The notes beneath the pieces were generated by a model that made no database searches, was not told the origin of the DNA, and worked only from the letters and a program-made list of their open reading frames with translations. From the NCBI GenBank assembly GCA_965215765.1, contig OZ244118.1:186001-250000 (forward strand): a stretch of DNA of 64,000 nucleotides, in the 5' to 3' direction. Every line of letters starts with the position of its first letter. The first letter of the stretch is position 1. A program made the position numbers and the translations under genes. Shown piece after piece: positions 17,887 to 26,916 of the stretch. The stretch is from G965212025 sp965215765. Lineage in GTDB: Bacteria; Pseudomonadota; Gammaproteobacteria; Poriferisulfidales; Oxydemutatoraceae.

Positions 17887-17983
17887 GCTTGCTGTTCACC
17901 TGTCCCAAAGCGCAGAACCGCCAACAGAAGAATCTTCGGGTTTCAGCGTGTCAAAGGTTGCATTCATGGCATCGGAAAGGCTT

Positions 17984-18598
17984 TCACCTCGCTCCTTGCT
18001 CTATTTCCTGTGCGTCTAAAACGTCAAGTAACCTTTTGGTGAATTTTTTTTCTAAGCTATTCCAAATTGCCTCTTTTTCTGCATCAGAAAGAAACTCCCA
18101 TGTGATCTCTCCACTCTCTATCAAGGAAATGAGTTGCTCTCGGGAATCGTAAAGCCTTGTATCATATATTGCCTTAGGGTATACGCCATACCAATTATGG
18201 CTTAGTTTTTTATCTTCATCATAAACACTTAAATATAAAATTCCCGACAAAACTCCAGTTGTAGGAATAATTTCTATAACAGTAGATATCGTAATAGGAA
18301 AAATATCACAGTCGGGATGATTTTCCCTTAACCTATCTCTATCATCATAACGCTTGTTAAATTCCTCCCAATCATCCTTTGTTTTTAATACTTTTATTTC
18401 ACTATCTGTTTGTTTCATTAGTTTTATCGCAGCTTCTTTGCTTTTACATAGCCTATTCTCTTTGTGTATATAGGATTTATTTTTATAGCGATATCGCACC
18501 TTTCTTTCTTCAGCCACATCAAAAGCCGCCAAAGCGGGGGCGATACCCACGCCCCAAAGAGCAATCGCCAACATCAGGAATTTTATTGATTTATGCAT
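17984..18598 (-). CDS. Orphan secreted protein, AT-rich, unknown function
   Basis: 204 aa. An N-terminal signal peptide (KSIKFLMLAIALWGVGIAPALA|AF) suggests export to the periplasm or beyond. The mature part is charged, with a lysine/aspartate/glutamate-rich first half, one Cys pair candidate (RLCKSKE and PDCDIF) and a beta-like middle (ITISTVIEIIPTTGVLSGILYLSVYDED). I recognise no family. Its codons are visibly richer in A and T (many AAA, ATT, TAT) than the aap genes on both sides. It sits inside an otherwise conserved transporter operon between aapM and a duplicated piece of aapM. Acquired DNA is likely. Confidence 0.75.
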   Translation of the reverse strand: MHKSIKFLMLAIALWGVGIAPALAAFDVAEERKVRYRYKNKSYIHKENRLCKSKEAAIKLMKQTDSEIKVLKTKDDWEEFNKRYDDRDRLRENHPDCDIFPITISTVIEIIPTTGVLSGILYLSVYDEDKKLSHNWYGVYPKAIYDTRLYDSREQLISLIESGEITWEFLSDAEKEAIWNSLEKKFTKRLLDVLDAQEIEQGAR

Positions 18599-18647
18599 AA
18601 GCGGTGCTTAAAAAACCTGACATCGTTATTGAGCATTTGGTGATGTT

Positions 18648-19778
18648 TTAGTGAGTCGTGGACTGGTGCGAGCGATCCAGCTTCTTTTCCAGACGCTGAC
18701 TGTATCGTGACATGCCGAAACAGAATATCCAGAAAACAAAAGCGGTAAACAGGTACGCTTCCAGTTCGTAGCCTTTCCATTCCAGCGAACGGCTTGCTGC
18801 CTGCGCCATGTACAACAGATCGAGAAGCCCGATGATGGCGACCAGAGTCGTGTCTTTGAACAGCTCAATAAATGTATTCACGATTGCAGGAATGGAGATT
18901 TTTAACGCCTGGGGTAACACGACCAGCGACATTTTTCTCCAATAGCCAAGCCCCAGAGAGTCGGCAGCTTCATGCTGACCAGGGGGCACAGCTTGCAAGC
19001 CACCACGTATAGCTTCTGCTGTGTAGGCAGCCGAGAACATGGTGAGGCCAATCAGGGCTCGAGCGACTTTGTCAAAACTCACCTGCTCCGGAAAAAACAA
19101 AGGCAGCATGACTGAGGACATAAACAATACGGTTATGAGTGGTGTGCCCCGCCAAAACTCGATATAGGCCACAGAGAAGTAATGAATGAACGGCAGGCTT
19201 GAGTTGCGCCCGAGCGCCAGTAACACGCCTAAAGGCAAAGCCGCGGCTGTCCCCACGCCAGCCAGAATGAAGGTGAGCATGAATCCTCCCCATTCGCTTG
19301 GCTCAGCCACCGGCAACCCTAGCCACTCACCGTGAATCAGGGCAAAAGCCAGGAATGGAAAAATGAAAAACGTGAATGCGGCGATTTGTCGCTTATACGG
19401 GGTTTTGGGATACAGGAGCAGAGCCAGGAGCAGGCCGCTTGCTACGAACATCACCGTTGGTCGCCATACCTGGTCAGCGTGTGCCGCAAAGTAGAGGCCA
19501 AACATGAGCTGCAGGAATCTGACTTTGACGAAAGTCCAGCAAGCACCGTCCGGATGCGCTTCGCAGGCAGCGCGACTTGTGCCATCCCAGGACGCCTCCA
19601 GGAATAGCCAGTTGATGATTCCGGGCACACTGGAAAAAATCAGCCACAGTGCCAGAACCGTGAACAGGGTACTCGTCGGCGAGGCAAAGAAGTTTTGCTT
19701 TAGCCAGGCGTAAGTGCCAACCGAGCGGCCTGGGGCGGGGAAGGCTTTTTCCTTTGGGTATACCCTTTCGCGGTTCAT
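18648..19778 (-). CDS. aapM: General amino-acid ABC transporter permease AapM
   Basis: Inner-membrane permease, 376 aa, with about eight hydrophobic segments and the HisM/GlnP-type cytoplasmic EAA loop near EAADSLGLGYWRKMSLVVLPQALKISIPAIVN. It contains the long N-terminal extension and periplasmic insert (with ACEAHPDGACW) typical of AapM rather than short permeases. Start overlaps the aapQ stop as ATGA. Forms the channel with AapQ, energised by AapP and fed by AapJ. Confidence 0.93.
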   Translation of the reverse strand: MNRERVYPKEKAFPAPGRSVGTYAWLKQNFFASPTSTLFTVLALWLIFSSVPGIINWLFLEASWDGTSRAACEAHPDGACWTFVKVRFLQLMFGLYFAAHADQVWRPTVMFVASGLLLALLLYPKTPYKRQIAAFTFFIFPFLAFALIHGEWLGLPVAEPSEWGGFMLTFILAGVGTAAALPLGVLLALGRNSSLPFIHYFSVAYIEFWRGTPLITVLFMSSVMLPLFFPEQVSFDKVARALIGLTMFSAAYTAEAIRGGLQAVPPGQHEAADSLGLGYWRKMSLVVLPQALKISIPAIVNTFIELFKDTTLVAIIGLLDLLYMAQAASRSLEWKGYELEAYLFTAFVFWIFCFGMSRYSQRLEKKLDRSHQSTTH

Positions 19779-20956
19779 CTTTCTACCAGTCGTACGCGCT
19801 TGTTGTACCAGTTCAAAAATGCGGAAGTCAGCAAGCTCAAGGTTTCGTAAACGGCGACGGTCATGGCCATGATGATCAGTGCCTGTCCACTCTGGTTCAA
19901 AGCAATGCCTGACCAGAGATTCACCAGTTCCTCATAAGCGATTGCAACAGCCAGGGAGGAGTTTTTGATGATGTTCAGGTACTGGCTGATTGTGGGCGGG
20001 ATAATCACGCGCAGGGCTTGCGGAATGATGATTAGTCGTAAATAGGTCAGCTTGCTTAGTCCCAGTGAGAGGGCGGCCTCTGTTTGACCGCTCTTGACGG
20101 ATTGAATGCCGCCTCGCACGTTTTCGCCAATAAACGCCGCAGTGTAGACAGTCAGGGAAAACCAGAGCGCGAAAAGGGAAAGTGGCACTGAGAACCCACC
20201 GGCAAACGTGAAGGTCTCAAGTACAGGATACTCAAGAAGCAAGGGGTCGCCGGTCAAAAAATACGCCACTGTGCAGGTGGCGATCAGCCCGGCAATGAAC
20301 AGAATCTTTTTCGGCAAACGGCTGATGTAGTCTCTTTTTTCCAACCGCCTCGTGCGCCGGTAAATACCCAAGGCAAGCAGGCAGGCAATACCGGAAATGA
20401 AGAAAAACAAGCCAAGGTCTGCGGCAGGGTTCAATACCGGCAAAGGGGCAAAAAAGCCGCTGTTGTTTAAGTAAATGCCCGCGCCCAACTCATAGCTTTC
20501 TCGTGGCGAAGGGAAAGCCGTCAGAAAAACCACGAAATACCAAAACATGACTTGCAAAAGCAGCGGGATGTTGCGGAACGTTTCAATGTAAATCAAAGCG
20601 AAAAATGCCACAAACCAATTCGAGGAAATCCGCATGATTCCAATGAGCAAGCCGCCCAGGCTTGCCGTGAAAATTGAGAGCACGCTGACCAGCATGGTGT
20701 TTTGGACGCCGATGACAAAGACTTCCCAATAAGTGCTTTTACCCAGCTCAAAATCCCAGAAGGGGCTGAAAGACAAATTGAACGGGGCGACTTCATACAA
20801 GAAGTCCAGGCTGACCTTTATGTTGCGGACTTGCAGGTTGTGCAAGGTGTTTTCGATCAGCGAGAGAACTGCCCACAGCAGAAGTCCTGCCACAAGCACC
20901 TGGCTGATGATGCGCCGAACCAGCTGGAGACGCAGCCAAGACAGGTCGGGCGTCAT
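19775..20956 (-). CDS. aapQ: General amino-acid ABC transporter permease AapQ
   Basis: Second permease of the system, 393 aa. It has several hydrophobic helices, the AapQ-type N-terminus (NTLHNLQVRNIKVSLDFLYEVAPFNLSFSPF), IYIETFRNIPLLLQVMFWYF, and the EAA loop TEAALSLGLSKLTYLRLIIIPQALRVIIPPTISQYLNI. It lies 82 nt downstream of aapJ and overlaps aapM by 4 nt. Confidence 0.94.
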   Translation of the reverse strand: MTPDLSWLRLQLVRRIISQVLVAGLLLWAVLSLIENTLHNLQVRNIKVSLDFLYEVAPFNLSFSPFWDFELGKSTYWEVFVIGVQNTMLVSVLSIFTASLGGLLIGIMRISSNWFVAFFALIYIETFRNIPLLLQVMFWYFVVFLTAFPSPRESYELGAGIYLNNSGFFAPLPVLNPAADLGLFFFISGIACLLALGIYRRTRRLEKRDYISRLPKKILFIAGLIATCTVAYFLTGDPLLLEYPVLETFTFAGGFSVPLSLFALWFSLTVYTAAFIGENVRGGIQSVKSGQTEAALSLGLSKLTYLRLIIIPQALRVIIPPTISQYLNIIKNSSLAVAIAYEELVNLWSGIALNQSGQALIIMAMTVAVYETLSLLTSAFLNWYNKRVRLVER

Positions 20957-21038
20957 GGATGCCTTCTGTTCGGCAATGCGCGCGTCAAAACATATCTGCC
21001 GCAGCTTGCCAGGGATGCGCTATGGGGTCTCCGCTTTG

Positions 21039-22043
21039 TTAGCGGATGGGGGGGGCGTAAAGCAGTCCTCCCTGGTTCCACAAGGCATTAGGGCTGCCTG
21101 CGCGTATCAAGCCGAGCGGTGCAATGTTTTTTTCGTATATCTCGCCGTAGTTTCCCACCTGCTTGATGATCCGAAAAGCCCATTCCTTGTCCAGACCCAA
21201 GCCTTTGCCAAGATTTCCTTCGGTGCCGAGCATGCGGCGAATTTCCGGATTCCGGGTTGTCTCTTTCAAGCGCTCCACGTTTTTTGAGTTCACCCCGAGC
21301 TCCTCAGCGTTCATTAAAGCGTACAGGCTCCATCTCACGATGTTAAACCACTGCTCGTCACCTTGTTTGACTGCAGGGCCCAAGGGCTCTTTGGAAATCG
21401 TGGCAGCAAGAATGACTGAGTCGTCAGGGGATTTCAGTTCCGAGCGTATGGCCGCGAGTTGGGATTTGTCAGAAGTCAGAACATCGCACGAGCCTCGCTC
21501 ATACCCTTCACGGGTTTGAACGGAAGTGTCGTAACCAACAGGGGTAAACTTCAACCCTCGAGAGCGGAAATAATCAGCCAGGTTCAATTCAGTGGTGGTT
21601 CCTGATTGCACACAAATCCTGGCGCCGTTCAGGTCTTCAACACGGGTGGTGCCAAGCTTTTTCGGCACCATAAACCCTTGTCCGTCAATGTAGTTGTAGT
21701 AAGTAAAGTAGATGCCATGGTCAGTATCTCTTTTCAGGGTATGTGTCGTGTTGCGTGACAGGATGTCTACTTCCCCCGAAGAAAGGGCGGTAAAACGTTC
21801 CTTGGCGTTGAGCGGCGTGAATCGTGTTTTTCTTGCGTCTCCGAGCACTGCTGCGGCTACTGCATAACAAACATCCGCATCAATCCCTCGCATCAATCCC
21901 CGGTCGTCAGGTGCGGCGAACCCCGGGAGGCCACCATCTACCCCGCAACGCACAGTGCCACGCTTTTTGACATCATCAAGTGTGGCAGAAAACGCGACAA
22001 AAGGTGCCACGAGCAAAACAAACAGAAACTTCATTCTCAACAT
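21039..22043 (-). CDS. aapJ: General amino-acid ABC transporter substrate-binding protein AapJ
   Basis: Periplasmic binding protein that delivers L-amino acids to AapQM. Signal peptide MKFLFVLLVAPFVAFSA|TL; family hallmarks RGTVRCGVDGGLPGFAAPD, GIDADVCYAVAAAVLGD, LSSGEVDILSRNTTHTLKRD and YDTSVQTREGYERGSCDVLTSDKSQLAA. The start ATG at 22043 has GGAGG 5 nt upstream, which favours it over the ATG three codons later. First gene of the operon, reading away from the T3SS genes. Confidence 0.95.
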   Translation of the reverse strand: MLRMKFLFVLLVAPFVAFSATLDDVKKRGTVRCGVDGGLPGFAAPDDRGLMRGIDADVCYAVAAAVLGDARKTRFTPLNAKERFTALSSGEVDILSRNTTHTLKRDTDHGIYFTYYNYIDGQGFMVPKKLGTTRVEDLNGARICVQSGTTTELNLADYFRSRGLKFTPVGYDTSVQTREGYERGSCDVLTSDKSQLAAIRSELKSPDDSVILAATISKEPLGPAVKQGDEQWFNIVRWSLYALMNAEELGVNSKNVERLKETTRNPEIRRMLGTEGNLGKGLGLDKEWAFRIIKQVGNYGEIYEKNIAPLGLIRAGSPNALWNQGGLLYAPPIR

Positions 22044-22436
22044 ACCGTCCTCCGGTTAATACTTTATTGTGCAGATGCCGGATTTGTTCCGATACCTTCC
22101 TGAAGTATATCCCCTGAACGGCCCGAATGTGATCACTTGCAGTTCTTTGACGGGTCGGGGCGAAACCAGTCTCTTTGCACCAGTGCTTGCAAAGCCCCAC
22201 GCAGCGAAGCCCATGCCAGAGTTGGGGGCGGCGGTTCTGCACGCCGTGCTTTTCTGCCAGGATGGCCTTGTGCGCTCGTGAGGAAGTTCCTTCTGAGCAA
22301 AGTTTTCAGTACTGAAACGCAAGCAAATATCTTTGTTCATGCTTGAGTTGTTGATGGCTTGGGACAGGTTGAGTTTGTAGTGGGGTTTTGGTATCATACG
22401 CATGTTGTCGTTAACGAAATATGGAGATAAAAGCAT
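22044..22436. other. Divergent intergenic region aapJ / sctF
   Basis: 393 bp with no gene that I can support; the open frames here are short and match nothing. It must hold the promoters for aapJ (minus) and the T3SS run (plus). A good plus-strand promoter is seen at 22369-22397. I see no clear operator. Confidence 0.6.
22369..22397 (+). promoter_or_regulatory. Sigma70-type promoter for the sctF operon
   Basis: -35 TTGAGT at 22369-22374, a 17-nt spacer, and -10 TATCAT at 22392-22397. It lies 39 nt before the sctF ATG, with GGAG about 10 nt before that ATG. It matches the consensus at four of six positions in the -35 box and five of six in the -10 box, with ideal spacing. Confidence 0.6.
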
Positions 22437-22661
22437 ATGGCACTAAATTTTGATTCAGTTGCAAATACACTAGGAGCAGCTGCCAGCAAACAAGAGACTG
22501 AGGTATCAGAATTCTCTAAGACCATGGATCCCACCAACATGCGGGATCAGGTTGTTTTCCAGCAAAAGTTCAACAAAATGATGCAGACATACGAATTCAC
22601 CGGGACTTTGATGAAGTCTTTGCGTGAAGTCAATGACTCGTTGATCAGGGACATCCAGTAA
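22437..22661 (+). CDS. sctF: Type III secretion needle protein SctF-like
   Basis: 74 aa, the size of T3SS needle subunits (YscF, SsaG and CdsF types, about 70-87 aa). The pattern fits: a small polar N-terminus, a DP.NM turn in the middle, then an amphipathic helix QFNKMMQ-like ending in LMKSLREVNDSLIRDIQ. No Cys and few aromatic residues. Its product would polymerise into the extracellular needle. It is first in a run whose order (F, G, I, J, K, L) is that of the Yersinia ysc operon; position supports the call as much as sequence. Confidence 0.78.
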   Translation: MALNFDSVANTLGAAASKQETEVSEFSKTMDPTNMRDQVVFQQKFNKMMQTYEFTGTLMKSLREVNDSLIRDIQ

Positions 22662-22709
22662 CACGGAAAACCCTGAGAAGCAGGCTTGTAAGGCAGATAT
22701 GGGGCAGGT

Positions 22710-23081
22710 ATGGAAGTAGGAACAGAGTGTTTGCAGTTGCTCGGAAAGGTAGGCTTTATGGCCTGCCTGGAAGAGTCTCTGCCTAAGGAAGCCGAAAAGA
22801 TCTTTTCGGCGGCAGTTCTGGCCAGGCCGGATCAGCCTACTCCGTACATTGGCTTGGCACTGGCAAACATGGGGATCGGAAAATTTTCAGACGCCGTTGA
22901 GTTGCTCAAGGATAAGGCTTTGAAACTCGATCCGGAACATGACCGCGCAAAGGTTCTGTTGTCTATGGCACTTAAACTGGATGGTCGGAATTCCGAAAGC
23001 CAGGCGTTGCTGGAAGAGTGCATGAAAAGTGATGACGACAGAGCCAAAGATCTGGCTACCAATCTGTTTGATCAGAAATGA
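22710..23081 (+). CDS. sctG: T3SS TPR chaperone SctG-like (YscG type)
   Basis: 123 aa, all-alpha, with tetratricopeptide-like repeats: EAEKIFSAAVLARPDQPTPYIGLALANMGIGKFSDAVELLKDKALKLDPEHDRAKVLLSMAL. YscG/PscG proteins of this size bind the needle subunit and keep it monomeric in the cytoplasm. It follows sctF directly, where yscG lies. HrpB1-type proteins are a related alternative. Confidence 0.72.
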   Translation: MEVGTECLQLLGKVGFMACLEESLPKEAEKIFSAAVLARPDQPTPYIGLALANMGIGKFSDAVELLKDKALKLDPEHDRAKVLLSMALKLDGRNSESQALLEECMKSDDDRAKDLATNLFDQK

Positions 23082-23184
23082 TTGAGAGCGACAGAAAACA
23101 AAGCGGCGTGGCAATTGATTGTTGCGCGTTTGCGGATGGTTCTCTCAACCGGACTTTAGATACACAAGAAGAGGTTAAGTAACG

Positions 23185-23619
23185 ATGATACAGAATGTTG
23201 CACAAAACATTGCACAAAAGCTTACTGAAAAAACTACGGAGGGCGTGGGGAAAGCCGGTGTCCAGAATTCGGCGCAGGTAAGCTCTGCCGATTCCGACAA
23301 GTTTATGAATCTCATGCAGCAGACCCAGGCAGGGCCTTCAAGTCAGGGGCAACAACTTTCGGCGGGTTCCGTCGGGCAAGCGCATAGCAAAACGATAGGG
23401 GAGCGGATCCTTGATGGTATTGCAAATACCGCGCAAAGTCAGGAATCCAAATATCAGAATGCCATGGGTGGTATCATGGACGTCTCAAAAACCGGCATGT
23501 CTCCGGGAGACATTTTGCACGCACAAGTCGGGTTGATGAAGGTTCAAACCATGCAGCAAGCGGAAGGCAAGGTGGTGAGCAAGGTTGACCAAACAGTCGA
23601 GAACCTTCTTAAAGGCTGA
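23185..23619 (+). CDS. sctI: T3SS inner rod protein SctI-like
   Basis: 144 aa. The C-terminal third (SPGDILHAQVGLMKVQTMQQ, then GKVVSKVDQTVENLLKG) has the YscI/HrpB inner-rod pattern, where a helix with an L..Q..L.K core lines the secretion channel. The N-terminal part is polar and low in complexity. AAGAGG lies 10 nt before the ATG. Its last 23 codons and downstream DNA have been multiplied in the array that follows, but the gene itself is intact. Confidence 0.8.
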   Translation: MIQNVAQNIAQKLTEKTTEGVGKAGVQNSAQVSSADSDKFMNLMQQTQAGPSSQGQQLSAGSVGQAHSKTIGERILDGIANTAQSQESKYQNAMGGIMDVSKTGMSPGDILHAQVGLMKVQTMQQAEGKVVSKVDQTVENLLKG

Positions 23620-25196
23620 TCTTTACTGCTTCACGTACTAAAGCAGAAAAAAACTTCATGAGCGGGTGATGCCTGCGCCCTCATTTGGTCATAGCGTTTC
23701 ATGCGTTGACACCTAAGCCGATTCACTGATCCTTCTCCTGTCGCACCGGCTCGACACATCAGTCGTTGATGCTGACGCGACACGCTCCGAGCAGCAAGCG
23801 GAAGGCAAGGTGGTGAGCAAGGTTGACCAAACAGTCGAGAACCTTCTTAAGGGCTGATCTTTACTGCTTCACGTACTAAAGCAGAAAAAAACTTCATGAG
23901 CGGGTGATGCCTGCGCCCTCATTTGGTCATAGCGTTTCACGCATTGACACCTAAGCCGATTCACTGATCCTTCTCCATGTCGCACCGGCTCGACTCATCA
24001 ATCGTTGATGCTGACGCGACACACTCCGAGCAGCAAGCGGAAGGCAAGGTGGTGAGCAAGGTTGACCAAACAGTTGAGAACCTTCTTAAGGGCTGATCTT
24101 TACTGCTTCACGTACTAAAGCAGAAAAAAACTTCATGAGCGGGTGATGCTTGCCCCCTCATTTGGTCATAGCACTTCACGCGTTGACACCTAAGCCGATT
24201 CACTGACCCTTCTCCTGTCGCACCGGCTCGACTCATCAGTCGTTGATGCTGACGCGACACACTCCGGGCAGCAAGCGGAAGGCAAGGTGGTGAGCAAGGT
24301 TGACCAAACAGTTGAGAACCTTCTTAAGGGCTGATCTTTACTGCTTCACGTACTAAAACAGAAAAAAACTTCATGAGCGGGTGATGCCTGCGCCCTCATT
24401 TGGTCATAGCACTTCACGCGTTGACACCTAAGCCGATTCGCTGACCCTTCTCCTGTCGCACCGGCTTGACTCATCAGTCGTTGATGCTGACGCGACACAC
24501 GCCGAGCGGCAAGCGGAAGGCAAGGTGGTGAGCAAGGTTGACCCAACAGTCGAGAATCTTCTTAAGGGCTGATCTTTACTGCTTCACGTACAAAAGCAGA
24601 AAAAAACTTCATGAGCGGGTGATGCCTGCGCCCTCATTTGGTCATAGCTTTTCACGCGTTGACACCTAAGCCGATTTACTGCCCCTTCTCCATGTCGCAC
24701 CGGCTCGACACGCTCCGGGCAGCAAGCGGAAGGCAAGGTGGTGAGCAAGGGTGACCAAACAGTTGAGAACCTTCTTAAGGGCTGATCTTTACTGCTTCAC
24801 GTACTAAAGCAGAAAAAAACTTCATGAGCGGGTGATGCCTGCGCCCTCATTTGGTCATAGCTTTTCACGCGTTGACACCTAAGCCGATTTACTGACCCTT
24901 CTCCATGTCGCACCGGATCGACTCATCAGTCGTTGATGCTGACGCGACACGCTCCGGGCAGCAAGCGGAAGGCAAGGTGGTGAGCAAGGTTGACCCAACA
25001 GTCGAGAATCTTCTTAAGGGCTGATCTTTACTGCTCCACGTACTAAAGCAGAAAAAAACTTCATGAGCGGGTGATGCTCGCGCCCTCATTTGGTCATAGC
25101 GTTTCACGCGTTGACACCTAAGCCGATTCACTGATCCTTCTTCATGTCGCACCGGCTCGACTCATCAATCGTTGATGCTGACGCGACACGCTCCGA
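23553..25196 (+). repeat. 238-bp tandem array made from the sctI 3' end
   Basis: Seven head-to-tail copies. Units start (at GC(A/G)GCAAGCGGAAGG) at 23553 (in sctI), 23791, 24030, 24268, 24506, 24719 and 24958: spacing 238, 239, 238, 238, 213 and 239 bp. Each repeats the in-frame end QQAEGKVVSKVDQTVENLLKG with its stop, then about 170 bp of non-coding DNA. One unit (24506) lacks 25 nt. Near its end each full unit can form a nested hairpin: TGTCGC pairing with GCGACA (first copy 23739-23782) around CATCA-GTCGT-TGATG. No other gene is seen in 23620-25330, so the array parts sctI from sctJ by 1.7 kb. Confidence 0.93.
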
Positions 25197-25333
25197 TGTG
25201 GCATTATGAGCCGCTACTAAAAAACTGATAAAAGCCATTTAGCAATTGTCTGTTTAGCCCGCGATGATGCCCCGTCATGGGCGGTGTTGCCCATGAGTAA
25301 AAATCACTCACGGGTTTGGTGCCGGGTGAAGTG

Positions 25334-26215
25334 ATGAAATTGCACAAATACAAATCAGCCTTGAAGTACTTTCTTGTAATTTTCGTTGTCGTGCTCCTTT
25401 CGGGCTGCAAGACGGAGCTGTACTCAAAGCTTTCGGAACAGGAAGGCAATGAAATGTTGGCACTACTTTTGACAGAAGGTGTCAGCGCAGAAAAAGAAAC
25501 AGACAAAAAAGGGTTGGTCAGCATTCTTGTTGATGAAAACGAAATCGCCGTATCTGTGGAAGTTTTGACGAATCATGGTTACCCAAAAAACAAGTTTCAG
25601 ACCTTCGGAGATATTTATAAACAGGAAGGGCTGGTCTTTTCGCCGCTACAGGAAAAAGCGCGCTACATATACGCCTTGTCTCAGGAAATTTCCGGGACAC
25701 TCGCTAAAATAGACGGCGTGCTGGTGGCTCGTGTCCACGTCGTGTTGGCAGAAGAAACGCACCCTGGTCAAATCGGTATTCCGGCTTCTGCCTCGGTATT
25801 CGTTAAACACGTGCCGGATGTTTCGCTTGACCACATGATCCCGAGTATCAAAAGCATCGTGACCAATGCGATTGAAGGGCTCAGCTATGAAAAGGTTTCT
25901 GTCTCCTTGTTTCCTGCCGCGGAGCAGGTTCTGGAACGAAATCTCTTGCCACAACAAGTGCTGTTTTTTCTGAACGTATCGAAAGAATCCGTTACTTCCT
26001 TATACGTCCTGTTTGGCACGATGCTTTTACTGATTCTGCTTTTGGCGGCGAGCACCTGGTTTATGCTTGTCAACTTTGGCGGTGAAGCGAAGACCCTGCT
26101 TTCGAAGAAGCTCGGGTTCGGTTCGCGAACACCAGAAGAAAACGCGGGCACAGACCAAGGCGATGATGCTGGCGAAACGGCAAGCAAAGTTGCGCCGGAT
26201 TCGGGAAAGAATTAG
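25334..26215 (+). CDS. sctJ: T3SS inner-membrane ring lipoprotein SctJ
   Basis: YscJ/PrgK/EscJ family. Signal peptide with lipobox (VVVLLSG|C, Cys about residue 24), then the ring-building motif region: YSKLSEQEGNEMLALLLTEGV, VSVEVLTNHGYPKNKFQTFGD, LVFSPLQEKARYIYALSQEISGTLAKIDGVLVARVHVVLAE, and a second domain with ASASVFVKH and IKSIVTNAIEGLSYEKVSVSLFP. A C-terminal transmembrane helix is at about residues 225-245. 293 aa from the ATG at 25334; a GTG at 25316 is in frame. The best-supported T3SS gene here. Confidence 0.93.
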   Translation: MKLHKYKSALKYFLVIFVVVLLSGCKTELYSKLSEQEGNEMLALLLTEGVSAEKETDKKGLVSILVDENEIAVSVEVLTNHGYPKNKFQTFGDIYKQEGLVFSPLQEKARYIYALSQEISGTLAKIDGVLVARVHVVLAEETHPGQIGIPASASVFVKHVPDVSLDHMIPSIKSIVTNAIEGLSYEKVSVSLFPAAEQVLERNLLPQQVLFFLNVSKESVTSLYVLFGTMLLLILLLAASTWFMLVNFGGEAKTLLSKKLGFGSRTPEENAGTDQGDDAGETASKVAPDSGKN

Positions 26216-26232
26216 CCTGGTGTCTACGCTTC

Positions 26233-26916
26233 GTGTTTCCTGAACCCGACACCAACACACTGTTTCCCCTACCCTTGATGGTGGTTCAGTTCAATTATTT
26301 TCCGTCTTCTTACGCTGATGAAAGCTGGTGGAGCGCTTTCAAGCTGATGAATATTTACAAAAAGCTTGCGAAAAGACCACAGACGCATCGGCGGCTTTCC
26401 AGAGCTTTGCTGGAACAGTTGAAAATTAGCGGCCAATACGACTTTGATTTTGATCATAAAACCAAAAAGCTGGCTCTTCTTCCAGCCAGTGACTTGCGCA
26501 GGCTGATAAGAGTGTTGGGCCTGGTTTCACACTCGGCACAGTTGCGTCGGATTGTGCTCGGCTCTGAATTGAAACGCTTGCATGAATTCGTCAGCAAAGA
26601 AGATCACAGCCTGGCTTTGCGATTGTCCTTTGCCTGCGAAGGTCGTTTCCCCCCGGTATCTGCGGAGTTGTCTCAAGATGGGCTGGTTGGAGCGATTGCT
26701 TCACACGTGGAAGAGCGTGGCCTGTCAATTTTGGACAAGGCTTTTGGGGCTGGCCTTTCCGGAGCGTTTGTTAAACGTTTTCTGCTAAAAATGCCGAAGC
26801 ATCTGGATGGTTCCCACAGCCAGGATTTTGCGAACGTCCCGCTTCGCTGGCTGGAAAATTTTGCTGTAAAAACCATGGTCTCCATGAACCCGAAATGGCG
26901 CACTTTGCTCTCCTGA
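26233..26916 (+). CDS. sctK: T3SS sorting-platform protein SctK
   Basis: 227 aa. SctK/YscK-type features: an N-terminal FNYFPSSYADESWW segment, and ALLPASDLRRLIRVLGLVSHSAQLRRIVLGSELKRLHEFV. SctK links the SctQ pods to the basal body in the cytoplasm. It lies 17 nt after sctJ and overlaps sctL by 22 nt. The start is uncertain: GTG at 26233 or ATG at 26278, neither with a strong ribosome site. Confidence 0.8.
   Translation: MFPEPDTNTLFPLPLMVVQFNYFPSSYADESWWSAFKLMNIYKKLAKRPQTHRRLSRALLEQLKISGQYDFDFDHKTKKLALLPASDLRRLIRVLGLVSHSAQLRRIVLGSELKRLHEFVSKEDHSLALRLSFACEGRFPPVSAELSQDGLVGAIASHVEERGLSILDKAFGAGLSGAFVKRFLLKMPKHLDGSHSQDFANVPLRWLENFAVKTMVSMNPKWRTLLS

Noticed and set aside
23630..23665. Terminator after sctI (CTGCTT...AAGCAG then a run of A)
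   Set aside because: The tract after the hairpin is A on the plus strand, the wrong base for a plus-strand terminator; no minus-strand gene would use it.
23553..25196. Regularly spaced repeats as a CRISPR array
   Set aside because: Whole 238-bp units are repeated with no unique spacers between short repeats, and no cas genes are present.
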